Shown: piece after piece, positions 9,177 through 18,474 of the stretch
How positions within the stretch are numbered: position 1 is the stretch's first letter
Layout of the letters: every line of letters begins with the position of its first letter
Assembly (NCBI GenBank): GCA_003427395.1
Contig: BFEA01000734.1
Location: 30,615-54,558, forward strand
Length of the DNA: 23,944 nt
DNA from: Chara braunii
Lineage: Eukaryota; Streptophyta; Charophyceae; Charales; Characeae
Direction: 5' to 3'
The notes under the pieces: generated by a model
Told to the model about the DNA's origin: nothing
Seen by the model: only the letters and a program-made list of their open reading frames with translations
Databases searched by the model: none
Program-made: the position numbers and the translations under genes

Positions 9177-10170
9177 TAATTTCCCTTTCTCGTTTGTCGC
9201 CTGAGAGAAGAAGCCCCATTTCTAGATGGAACCCATCGTACTCCTCTTCCCGGAAATCTTCCGAGACTTCTTCTTGCTCAAATTCCTCTGCCTCTATTTC
9301 TTCATGAAACTCGTAGTCATCCCCTAATATAATCCTATCCGCCTTTATCGTTCCTCTTTCTTCTTCGTTCCGGACTTGTAAGAGGAAGTTCACAAGGTAA
9401 TGCACTCTCCCTACTGTCAATAAATGCCGATCCACCTGTCCTGCTTCTGCCTCGATTGTGACTAGTTCCTCCGTCAATCTGTAACTCTCAGCCAAGGCTA
9501 ACTCTGCCATTCATTCCCCATTCCTTTCTCCCCACGAGTCCTCTTCGACGAAAGGCTTCAATACTAACCTTTCATCCTTCACAAAGGTCGTTGTTGCAAA
9601 CCACATAAGTCTTTCCTCTCGCACCCCATCATCCTCGACTCTCAAGGCCCACGCATTGACGTGAAGTTGCATGTCATCCTCTTCCAAGAACCTATCTACT
9701 GGCGGTGTCTCTTCCTTAGCTTCTTCAGGTTTCTCCCATTCTATCCTGCTCAATCCATCTGCTCTGTTCTTGTTCCCTGGAATGCGCTTCAACTGAAAAT
9801 CAAACATCCAGATGTAGGTGAGTCATCTAACAACTGTAGAATCAGTTGGAGAGAAGTTTCTAAGGGAATACATGAGGGCCGTCGGATCTACTCTTAGAAT
9901 GAATCTTCTCCCAAAGAGATAATGTCCGAAGATCCGTAGGCAGTGTAATACTGCCGAGCCCTCCTTCTTGAATTGGGAGTAATTCCTTTTAGTTGAATTG
10001 AGAGTTCGACTCTCAAAGCGTTGCGGTTTTTCCTTTCCCTCATGATCCGCCTGTATCAAGACTCCTCCCAAGGCAGTGGGTCCGACATCAGTTTTTATTA
10101 TGAAGGGGCGTTCTAAGATCGCCTCATAGTCCGGAAACCCCCAGTACCAGACCTCCTTCCTCAAATTCAT
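9112..10170 (-). pseudogene. RNase H domain and RH-IN linker of pol
   Basis: The translated frame begins with FIIKTDVG, the catalytic Asp of Ty3/gypsy RNase H. It continues with NYSQFKKEGSAV (Glu in the second conserved block), RVDPTAL, and ends the domain with PGNKNRADGLSR, where the last Asp sits. The enzyme degrades the RNA of RNA:DNA hybrids during reverse transcription. Downstream is a Glu-rich linker of about 200 residues before integrase. TGA at 9823-9825 stands where a Trp is usual (R-W-L), and TGA at 9511-9513 breaks the linker; both are explained by TGG to TGA. The frame differs from RT, with the shift at about 10124-10170. Confidence 0.85.
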
Positions 10171-11375
10171 TCTTTAAATCCTTTACCACCTGCTCCTGCT
10201 TTTCTCCCCATTCCCATTCCTGATTCTTTCTTACCAATTTCCTCACATGCTCAGTCTTTGCAACCACCCCCTTGATGAATATCCTCCAGAACCCACAAGT
10301 CCCAAGAAAACACCTCACCTCTTCTATATTTTTGAATGGTGTCGGCCACTCAGGAATTTTGTTGGTTTTCTTGGTATCTGGACGGCGACCTTGCTCATTA
10401 CACACAAACCCAAGAATTGTCGCCTCCCTCATGCAGTGTCTCGATTTCGCACCACTCGTCGTGAGGTTGTGCTCCTGCAGAAGATTGAGCACCTTCCTGA
10501 GATCATTGACATGATCCCAGACGAACTTTCGAATGTCAGGAGCAACTTATTGTTCATCTTTCATCATTGGTCCCTTCACCGCTAAGTCATCGATATAGGA
10601 TTCTGTGATTTGTGGACTGACCGGCTGCATAACTCTGACCATACTCCTTTGAACCATGGCTACCGCATTTGTCCACCCCTCATGTGCTACATTCATGTGG
10701 ATCAATCCTCTAGGAGTGTGCATTGCAGTTATCGGCCTATATGCCAGGTAGACAGGAAATTTATCATATCCAGAGTAGAGGTCAATAAGAGAAATGATAG
10801 ATCTTCCAGCACATGCTTCGGAGAGCTGATCAGCATTAGGGAGCCCTCCAACATCCCTAACAGTCACCGTATTCAATCTTTGCAAGTCCTGTACCCATCT
10901 AAGCACCATGTTTGGCTTAATAAAGCAGAACCATGGTGAAGCATATGGCCCACTAGAAAACCCTACCACGTGTGAGTCAGTCTCTCTCCTCTGATCATCA
11001 GGATTCAGGTACCTCGCTCCTCTAATATTCCGAGGATGATGCGGGACCGTATGGATCCTGATCATCCCTACCTTGTCCACATCTAACCTCCCTCTCTGAT
11101 CATCATTAAAGGCATAGACACAATGTTTCTCCCTCATTAATCCTATCACCAATGCTCTTTCTTGCTCAGTCAGAAACCCGGTTTTCCCGATAATCAGGTC
11201 CTTTTCCGTCTCCTCATTGATACGACATGCCTCTTCATCTCATTTTTCTTTCATTTGCCTTATCAGCTCTCTCTCTTGCTCATAATACACACTCTCTTCG
11301 TGCGTTACTAGTACTGGGACCGGATGTTTTTTCTTATTTACTGTCTTGTACCTCCTTTTGCCTCCTTGCTTGAGT
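10124..11375 (-). pseudogene. Reverse transcriptase domain of pol (YIDD)
   Basis: One frame, interrupted by TGA at 11240-11242 and TAA at 10547-10549, carries the RT fingers and palm. SLIDLYSGYD holds the first catalytic Asp (plus 10781-10783) and YIDD (plus 10586-10597) the catalytic pair. SSGPYASPWFCFIKPN and RWVQDLQRLN match the usual Ty3/gypsy SPV..VKK and R.CVDYR.LN blocks in position but not in wording. The thumb region contains LGTCGFWR. In place of the usual PFGL.NAPATFQ block the sequence reads GWTNAVAMVQRSM. The enzyme copies the element RNA into DNA. It is joined to the protease frame by a frameshift at about 11340-11375. Confidence 0.88.
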
Positions 11376-12606
11376 CCGCCCCTAAAAAATGATGACCGCT
11401 TGATTGGGCATAAGGTCCCTGCATCTTTACATCTCGCGGTGGTGGCCTATACACCAATTTCATTCTCCCTCCTTCAGGATACTCGCCTAGTCTGTCGGCC
11501 AAGGCCATGATGGCTTCTTGGTCGGCCATCTTATAGGCTGAGACCATGCACATCGCTTGGTCTATATTAGCCAAACTCAGAACCAGTTCCTCATCTCATT
11601 CATCTTCCTCATCCTCGCCTGATCCCCACTCTAATTCCCTTCGCCTGTCCTCTGATTCTTCAAACGTGTAGGATCCCGCATTGAGACGGTTCTTTGAACA
11701 GTGAGGTCCCGTGTTCGCACATGTGAGTACCTCGAAATTCTTACATACTGGGTCGCACAAAATCGCTTACATAGTTCCATCATGCTTATTTGTGAGGAGT
11801 GCTTCTGACCTTGACAGGAAGGACCTTCCCAATAATATGGGAACATCCAGACTAGGCATGATATAGAAGCAGGAACGGATTTTAATCCGCCCTACTTCCA
11901 CGATGACGTTTGAGGCGACACTTGTATAGCCTGATTTCCCACTGGCCCCATTAAGGTACCCGAAGTCACTCTTATCAACTTCTAGTCTCAACCTTTCAGC
12001 TGTCTCCGAATTCATAATATTCATTTCCGCTCCGGTATCTAACATCCTGGGGCACCCTCTTCCTGTGATATTAACTTCGATAGAACCCGTCCCTATGGAC
12101 TTCCAATCCAGTTTACTCCCGGCGACGGTCCAATCCGCTTCTTTGGGAATGAAATCCCCCAGTCTTACCGTTGCCACTCTTTTTCTTGCTAATTTCGCTT
12201 TGACTAACTCCCTGAGTTTTTAGGCTGTTGCCAAAATCTCCTTCAAGTTCAACAGTTCGTTATGTCCATCAAGAAGTTTGTTCACTAAGTTTTCTAGGTC
12301 TACTCTTTCTTCGATAGACGTTTGATATTTCCACTTTTTCTTGGACTTTTCTCCGACCTTCTCTTTTCCTTCCTTGCCCCCCTGCTTCCGCTTCTTGGCT
12401 CTCTGCTCGGCCTTCTTATCCTCTTCTTCCCTCAGCTGCTCATCCTGATCTTCCTCTTCCTCGCCTATATCGATAGAGGGTTCCTCAGGAGGAGGAGGTG
12501 GAACCTGCTCCTGCTCCTTGGTTGTATTGCCGCCTTTTGCTCGGCGAGCGGTATATGGCACAAAATTTCTAAGGGCTTCGTAAGCCGCTTCAGATCCTGT
12601 AGCCAA
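11338..12606 (-). pseudogene. Retropepsin-like protease region of gag-pol
   Basis: The frame opens with a Pro-rich and acidic/Lys-rich linker, then a helical segment (LLDGHNELLNLKEIL), then an aspartic protease fold: MLDTGAEMNIM with the catalytic DTGA (plus 12028-12039), and VPILLGRSFLSR as the second conserved block. Such proteases cut Gag-Pol into mature proteins and act as dimers. Stops are TAA at 12220-12222, TAA at 11767-11769 (just after the protease fold) and TGA at 11596-11598. The frame changes near 12606-12615 from gag and near 11340-11375 to RT. The first codon listed is not ATG; this is an internal part of the polyprotein. Confidence 0.82.
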
Positions 12607-12614
12607 GCTAACCC

Positions 12615-14487
12615 TTAGTGCCCTTGATTTGGTTCTCGTGGTCTCTCTCCTTCACTTCCTTGATTCATCGTAAATACGTGCGGAGCTTCCAGCTCCATCA
12701 CTTTGACTTTTTCACATATTCCCAACATTCTGGTGTTTAGCCTTCCTATCTTAGCTATTAGGTCCTCCATCCTTTTCATGGTGTCTTTTATTGGCTCTCC
12801 ACTTGCTTCTCCTTCTCCCGGTTCAAGCTCAATCAATGGGGCATCCTTCTCTTCCTGGTCTATTTTTAGTCCTTTCTTTAATTGTTCCCCAATCTCAGTC
12901 ACATTTTCGACTTTGATAAACGGATCCTCCTTTTCTTGCCATATTCGGAACATGGCGGGGGCACTGGGTCCTAGCCCTGCAAACCTGAGTGCCTCCTTCC
13001 TCGTACCTCAAGGGATTTTTTGGTCAATGAGAGTGCCCCGCTTATCGTACACATCCCCATCCATGCTGGACGTAATTATCCCATCCAGCTCGTCCATCTT
13101 TCTAACATGGCATCTTTTCACTGTATGACCTTTGATTTGACAATGGGTAGAAATACATTCACTATAATCTACCCAACCTCGTCTGAATCCCTGACCATTC
13201 CACTGTCCGTTACTCCTACCAAACCCTCGGCCATAGCCTTGATTATAGTCTCGACCATATCCCTGACCATATCCTTGGTTATACCCCTGACCGACTTGGT
13301 TAAAGTTCATCTGATTATAGTTTCCCGACTAAGGGCCTCCTTGATTGCCCCAATCTCCTCGTCCGCCATGTCCTCTTCCTCCAAATCCTCTTCCACCTTG
13401 GACATTCCCTCTTCCTCCTTGATCATTTCCTCTTCCTCCGTTCCTACCTCTACTATGTCCTTGCCCGTGTCCTTCTCCTTGGAACTGATTTTGGTTCTGA
13501 TTACCGTGTGCCTGTTGCGCTTGCTGAGGCTGTTTTCTGCCTGTCGCTCCTCCTTGCACTTGGGGCAGATTCGGATACAGGCTCATTTGACCAAACCCCG
13601 ACCACTGACTTCCTGGAAAAAATCCGGGCCACGCACCCATAGGAGCCACAACCGGCCATGGTGTGAGATGGGTTGCGGGAGTCTGTGCTTCTGACGTCCC
13701 AGCGTGTTGAGGATTCTGCCCCTTGCCAGTTCCTTGTTTCCCCGTTGATTGATTCTTGATCTTTTTCTGGGTCGTTTTAGCCTTGGTGGTTTGTTCCGGC
13801 TCTTCTTCCTCTTCTTCCTTATCTCCTTCATCTTCTTCTCCATACCTCTTTTTGTTTGTTGCTTGACCAACCGCCATCACCTTCCCTGGCGCCATTTGCT
13901 CCTTCATCTCCTTGAGTTGAGCCGCCATACTACTCAAGACCCCTCCTAAGGCTAAATCCGCCCCCTGAATTGCACTCACCTCCTTCCTTTTCCTTTTTTC
14001 CATTTTCACCTGATGATGAAACACTTGGTCCAAGTCATCGGATGCCAAATTTCTTTTTATTGTCTCCCAGGATGTTTTTTTCCCAGGCGCACCTCCCCGC
14101 GTTAATTCCATCGCCTCATATCCTGAGAATTTTCCCAAGAAAATGACACATTGCATTTCCTCGGAAAGCCCAGGGACTCTTTCTGCCATCTTTTCAAAGG
14201 CTGTGGCGAAAGCTCTAATCGTAGTGAAGTCGTTTCTATTCAAATTGTGCAGGTGATCGACTGTCAACAACCCATCACCCAATTTATACTTTCGCTGCAT
14301 CCCCTTCTAGCCGATTGAAAACCTGTTCCAGAAGTTCTAACCAGTGGGATACCCGCTCTCCTTGAAAAGAGAATATCTCTATTTTTGGCAGTTGTGACCT
14401 TTTGATTGCCCTACTTTCCAGTAGCCGCACGATCTCCGCGGCCGTAATGGACCCCTGTCCTCCATTGGCATCTCCCATCTTCCACAT
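12615..14487 (-). pseudogene. Gag polyprotein (capsid, RGG/GYNQ region, zinc knuckle)
   Basis: The first part starts at an ATG at 14487 and includes AAEIVRLLESRA and an SHWLELLEQVFNRLEG capsid-like helix, then stops at 14284. The rest is in another frame from 14300 and reads through TAG at 13329-13331 and TGA at 13008-13010 to TAA at 12615. It holds the capsid (QRKYKLGDGLLT..), an acidic/Lys-rich linker, a Gln/Gly/Arg-rich RGG tract, GYNQGYG repeats, a variant zinc knuckle and a spacer. The first part appears to jump straight into QRKYKLGD, so a segment of the capsid may be deleted at the frameshift. Gag would form the particle and package RNA. A basic segment in a third frame (14379-14597, Lys-rich) may be the remnant of a more upstream start. 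Confidence 0.75.
13110..13157 (-). other. Variant zinc knuckle of Gag
   Basis: The order is Cys, four residues (ending in His), Cys, four residues, His, four residues, Cys. The Cys-X4-Cys spacing differs from the canonical CX2C, while the X4-His-X4-Cys half is normal. Either the first Cys has been displaced by mutation or the motif no longer binds zinc well. Its place directly after the GYNQ repeats supports the nucleocapsid assignment. Confidence 0.6.
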
Positions 14488-14838
14488 TCCTCAGTCAATC
14501 TGTCATACACATGCAGAGACGACGAATTTTTAGATTGCCTCTCAGTTTTCTTACTTTTCTTTTTAGTTTTGGCCTTGGGTGTTTTTACCCTTCCCAAGGT
14601 GCTAACAAAACCCTATCTAGCCCTTGACTCTAACTCTCTTACACTTTCCCTCCTTTTTACTCTCATCTTATCCTCCCCCCTTGACATCAACTGGTATACA
14701 CTAATTCCCTCATTTATGCGAGCCTTAGTTACTATTCCTACTGTCTAATGAGATGACTGATATGGCAAAAACGGTCACGATTCTTCTTTTCAGCTTCCAG
14801 ATTTGCTCACCAATTTACCCTTCCAATTTCTTCCGCAA

Positions 14839-15582
14839 TCAACCAATCCCTCGTCCAGGAATCATACCCATTCCAAACATTATAGGTATACCAAAAATGC
14901 AAGCCCTGATCTTCATTTCGGCCTTAAGCTTCTTCCAGTAAGTTTGCCTTGGTTCCATACGGTGGACACGAACATACGCATCTACCGTGGACAGGACTTC
15001 CTCAAAATCTTTGTCACCCAATTCTGGCCCCATCTTCAAGTACAGGCAATAACGAATTTGGGGCGTAAAAAATTCGCATCTCCCCAGAGGCACGACTACG
15101 GCGGCCAGGGCCGCTTGTTCTACATTAGCAGGGCTGTGAAAGATTTCATTAATGATGAAGTCCGCGAGGGCAGCCTTTACGTAGTTGGTGGGGTAGACAA
15201 AGTCCGACGCCCATCTTGCTTCTATCATTGGTATAATCGGTCGGAATTCCCCCCACCTTTCCTCTCTAATCTTGTCCTCGAGGATCGCTCATGTAGTCAG
15301 GATGTACCTGGATAATGGCTGACTATGTCCTATTGCCAAGTCCACGCCGTGCATTCTCCATAAGTCCGATGAGAGGTAAAAGGTTGCTCGAACTATTATA
15401 CTCTCTCGGTCCAGGGTGTGTCCAACTTCTACCCATACAAATGCTTCTGGCCCAATCGGGGCTCCTCACCATGAGGTGATTTCCTCTTCTCTCACGCTTA
15501 GCCCCTGGGGCAATGACATCCTTAATCCCAGCCTGGTACGGATGGGCAGCTCAATCCCAATTCCCTGAGTAGCGTACGACAT
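14839..15582 (-). pseudogene. ORF2': decayed paralogue of ORF2
   Basis: From an ATG at 15582 the frame runs to a stop at 14839, interrupted by TGA at 15466-15468 and TGA at 15289-15291. The first TGA falls exactly where ORF2 has the second Trp of SWWG, so it is a TGG-to-TGA change. The translation aligns along its whole length with ORF2: shared blocks include EAF.WVE, FYL/IYL..LWR, DF..P..YV, EFFTP/DFFTP, YLYL.M..EL, DAY.RV/NAY.RV, YW.KLK.E and IPIMFG. I do not recognise the family. A good 3' splice acceptor lies 21 nt upstream of the ATG. The protein has no obvious membrane segment or catalytic motif. Confidence 0.6.
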
Positions 15583-15603
15583 CTTGAGTGATTTCCTGGC
15601 GGC

Positions 15604-15640
15604 CTGTGAAGCGCAGAAGAAAAACAAAAAGGCACACAAT
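15604..15640 (-). promoter_or_regulatory. Candidate 3' splice acceptor before ORF2'
   Basis: On the minus strand a T-rich stretch (CCTTTTTGTTTTTCTTCTGC) leads into GCTTCACAG|GCC, with the exon starting at 15603, 21 nt before the ATG and in phase with it. It is a strong plant-like acceptor. A possible donor is AAAAG|GTTAAT at the very end of ORF2, which would give an intron of about 250 nt. Confidence 0.4.
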
Positions 15641-15851
15641 ACTCACGCATAAGTCCTACCTAGTCGTGTCATTCCCCCTTACATCGTAATTAAAATATCT
15701 CCTCTTTTTCTTAATCCTGTTGGAGTCATGTCCTTTGTCTCCTCATCTTTTTCCCTTCTTCATCCCACTTTTCTCCCTTCATCCCTTAGTAATTCACATA
15801 AGCAACGTATTCTTTCACCCCCTTCCTCTTATGCCTCTGTGCCTCATCCCA

Positions 15852-16643
15852 TTAACCTTTTAGAATATAAACCCTCTCTTCCTCTTCCATTTCTTCTACC
15901 GTCACCCAGTCCTCAGACCAGAAGTTGTAGACTAACCCAAACATGATGGGAATGTCATCCATGTAGATTCCAGACCGCACTTCCTCCTTCAATTTCTCCC
16001 AGTAACCAAATCGCTCTTCCATGAAATAAACTCTAGCATACGCGTTTACGATAGACAGAATGTTGCTAAAATCACTGTTGGTGAGTTCGGAGTCCATTTC
16101 TAGGTATAGGTAGTAAATCATGTGAGGGGTGAAAAAATCATACCCCCTATTAGGTACTCTCAGTGCCGCTTTAGTGACCATCTCTAACCTTTCTTGACCA
16201 AAAAACACCTCTTCGACCATAAAATCCGGGAGCGTGGTTCTAACGTAACGGACCGGAAGAGTAAAATCTTTGGCCGGAAGCATTTTGATTTCCTTCATAA
16301 CTTCTCTTGTGTCTATCCATGGACCTTCCCTCTCCCAAACTCTGAGCCTTACTTCTGCCATCCCTGTGAGTAACAGCAGATAGTCTTCCAACCCTTGATC
16401 GAAATTTGATTCATAATCACGCCAGAGAATCGCAGCCAGGTAGATGGTGACTCTCACACCACGCCATTCCTCCCTCACATTCCAACTCGTTTCTACCCAC
16501 ATAAATGCCTCGCTTCCTAACGAGCTGCCCCACCATGACTCACTAAGCTCTGCTCCGCTTCTTCCTTTCGGAACTGTCATTTCTAGCCCATCAGCATTCC
16601 TAACTGGTGCCTCGACCTTGGACACTTGCTCTTCATAAGGCAT
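15852..16643 (-). CDS. ORF2: intact accessory ORF of unknown family
   Basis: An unbroken frame from ATG at 16643 to a stop at 15852 (263 codons). The frame is open a little further upstream, but this start aligns with the ATG of the paralogue ORF2' and lies 20 nt after a candidate splice acceptor at 16664. The protein is acidic, Trp- and Tyr-rich, with blocks ESWWGSSLGSEAFMWVE, YDFFTPHMIYYLYLEMDSEL and DDIPIMFG shared with ORF2'. I see no signal peptide, transmembrane helix, zinc motif or known catalytic site. It sits between ORF1 and gag, inside the retroelement and on its coding strand, so I infer an element-encoded accessory protein. A captured host gene is possible. It is the only long element ORF here without a stop codon. 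Confidence 0.6.
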   Translation of the reverse strand: MPYEEQVSKVEAPVRNADGLEMTVPKGRSGAELSESWWGSSLGSEAFMWVETSWNVREEWRGVRVTIYLAAILWRDYESNFDQGLEDYLLLLTGMAEVRLRVWEREGPWIDTREVMKEIKMLPAKDFTLPVRYVRTTLPDFMVEEVFFGQERLEMVTKAALRVPNRGYDFFTPHMIYYLYLEMDSELTNSDFSNILSIVNAYARVYFMEERFGYWEKLKEEVRSGIYMDDIPIMFGLVYNFWSEDWVTVEEMEEEERVYILKG

Positions 16644-16663
16644 CTTGATCAAATCCCGAAGAC

Positions 16664-16690
16664 CTGTCACAAGGGTAAGCCAAAGGACGA
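16664..16690 (-). promoter_or_regulatory. Candidate 3' splice acceptor before ORF2
   Basis: On the minus strand CCTTTGGCTTACCCTTGTGACAG|GTC ends an intron-like sequence 20 nt before the ORF2 ATG. It stands at the same relative position as the acceptor before ORF2', so the signal appears to have been duplicated together with the ORF. It is weaker than the ORF2' site. Confidence 0.3.
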
Positions 16691-16963
16691 TTTATTTAAT
16701 GTACTGCTTCAACCCCTAATCTTTGGGTGCCCTTATTATGGAATAGCCTGACTTAAAGATAGACACTCTTTCCCCGCAGTTTTTCTGGCATACCTCCTTT
16801 TATCTTTTAGCTCCTCTCGAGCTGATCCCAGTAAAGATCATGAGGGTCCAAATTACCTTTTCTTAATTTAACTTAGTTGGATTCTCCTCACGTCTCTCCT
16901 TAAGTTAGTGATGAGAGAAATCCCTGTTTTCACCCTATCTTACTCCCCTTCTTTAGATGATCC
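16691..16963. other. Stretch without a recognised gene
   Basis: AT-rich sequence between ORF2 and the MITE-like insertion. I see no open frame or motif that I can support. If the acceptor at 16664 is used, this could be intron sequence. Confidence 0.4.
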
Positions 16964-17213
16964 ATATATATATATATATATATACTAGGTTACCAATGGT
17001 CCGGGGGCCGGTCGTCTCCCCCGGACGTCTCCCCATACGTCCGGTACCCCCGTCGTCCGGGAAAAAAAAAAAAAAAATTCCGTAAAAAAAATAAATATTG
17101 TTTTTCGGTTTTTGATTTTTACTCATGATTGACTGCGAATTTGAACATGACTCCAAGGCAAAAGTTGCTTGTATTGTTATGTTACATAACATATATTGTT
17201 TTTAGATTTTTCG

Positions 17214-17258
<45 letters not shown>

Positions 17259-17373
17259 GCTAGGTCGGACAACCCCTGTCCGGTCGGACGTCCGACCAGA
17301 CGTCCGGTCGAACATCCCGGACGGTCAAGGGGGTCCCGAACGTCCGATCCAACAACCTAGTATATATATATAT
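16964..17373. mobile_element. MITE-like insertion in a TA repeat
   Basis: A 376-bp segment (16985-17360) is flanked on both sides by TA dinucleotide runs (16964-16984 and 17361-17373). Its ends are inverted: CTAGGTT at the left, AACCTAG at the right. Both terminal regions are packed with GTCCGG/CGTCCG words in opposite orientations, and the middle holds an A16 run (17062-17077) and a T38 run (17219-17256). No ORF is seen. The structure suggests a non-autonomous element that inserted at TA, perhaps mobilised by a Tc1/mariner-like transposase; the superfamily is a guess. It interrupts the retroelement between ORF1 and ORF2, so it arrived later. Confidence 0.6.
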
Positions 17374-17760
17374 CAAATACGAGATTAGCCCGCAAGTTCT
17401 CAGATGCGATACCCAAAGTAACCCTCTCTATCACACAGTTCTCGCCCCTAACCCATCCATACTCAATTCATATGAAAGTTCGCTCCCTCATAGACATTCC
17501 CCAACAATACCCTGTCTCCTCATTTTCCTCATGACAAATTTGGTAGATTCATCATTAGGCCTCGCCTCTTCACTGCGGGCTCTCTGATCGTGGTTTGATA
17601 TCGGGCAGACGCCATCCTCTCTTTGTCGATACACTCTACCTATTACACAACACAATCTAGCCCATGTTTCTTTCACTTAGCTAGCAGATTTCAGCCTATG
17701 ACTTAATTAGTTTTTCCCCCCTTATCTTATTTCGCCACCTTATCCAATCGTTTTAGATCC
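17374..17760. other. Stretch without a recognised gene
   Basis: A 62-codon open frame on the minus strand (17488-17676) shows no recognisable feature. By position this is leader, intron or the 3' part of ORF1 of the retroelement. Confidence 0.35.
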
Positions 17761-18243
17761 TTATCTAATCTTTTTATACAACCCGCAGATCTCTATTTGA
17801 CATAATATAAACATTAAGAGTGATATGCACATCCTCCTATCAGGAGACGCAGACTGCGCGACTACAGGAGGGTCAGGTACGCGAGGTGTTGCTTAGGGTC
17901 CTTGTTGGTGAGGCTGGGGAAGGACAGTCAAATGCCGCTCTTGAGACAGCTGGTAAGGGCTATGATGCGAGCGGCTAGGCGGCTCGAAGCGTGGCGGAGA
18001 CTCTCCGTAACGCCTTGCGTACCTATACGAGTAAAAAGCCATTTACTCAGGGTTTGGAGTATGCATGCGCCTTTCCTCCCGATACCTTCTCGCCCTCAAC
18101 CCTTCCTCCTTCTCTTCTGACTCTTCATCATCTTCTTTCCAGTTTTCCCATTTTTTTGTCAAATCTATAGGCCTTTCAGGTGCCTTCCCCTGTCTGCCGC
18201 CTCTTCCTCTACAAGTACCGGTCCCACAACCTTTAGGTGCCAT
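17761..18243 (-). pseudogene. ORF1: first ORF after the PBS
   Basis: An ATG at 18243, about 210 nt after the PBS, opens a frame that reads MAPKGCGTGTCRGRGG (basic, Gly/Arg-rich), then KKWENWKEDDEESEEKEE (acidic) and Arg-rich sequence. TAA codons at 18043-18045 and 17893-17895 interrupt it, each one C-to-T change from CAA. The frame finally closes at 17761. The Arg/Gly-rich start suits a nucleic-acid-binding leader protein or the original N-terminus of Gag. No known domain is visible. Confidence 0.45.
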
Positions 18244-18454
18244 ATTCGTTAACTTTTACTATAAGCCAGGTAATCGTACCTATGTATTAATTAACCTATA
18301 ACCTACACACTGATTTATTGACTACTTGTTACTAACAACTCGAGTCACCTTATTCCGCTTAGCTTCTTAGTCAATTTTGACTTCGATAATTGTCGTTTTG
18401 CCAGGATCTTGCCTTACCCGAGTTCGTTCACTGAGGACCTCGGCTAAGAAGCGA

Positions 18455-18474
18455 GATCCCCAACAACGGCGCCA
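18455..18474 (-). other. Primer binding site (tRNA-Asp type)
   Basis: The plus strand reads GATCCCCAACAACGGCGCCA, which matches the 3' end of plant tRNA-Asp(GUC) including CCA at 18 of 20 positions; the two differences are GG to AA. It lies 2 nt from the TGTCGCG end of the LTR-like block, the expected spacing. In LTR elements this site pairs with the tRNA that primes minus-strand DNA synthesis. Athila-group plant elements are known to use tRNA-Asp. Confidence 0.8.

Noticed and set aside
11631-11846. 71-codon minus-strand open frame after the protease
   Set aside because: The continuation of the protease frame through the TAA at 11767 makes better sense (Cys-containing block and EESEDRRRE), so this is an out-of-frame shadow.
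13020-13694. 224-codon plus-strand open frame opposite gag
   Set aside because: Ser/Thr/Ile-rich shadow of the GYNQ and RGG repeats of gag.
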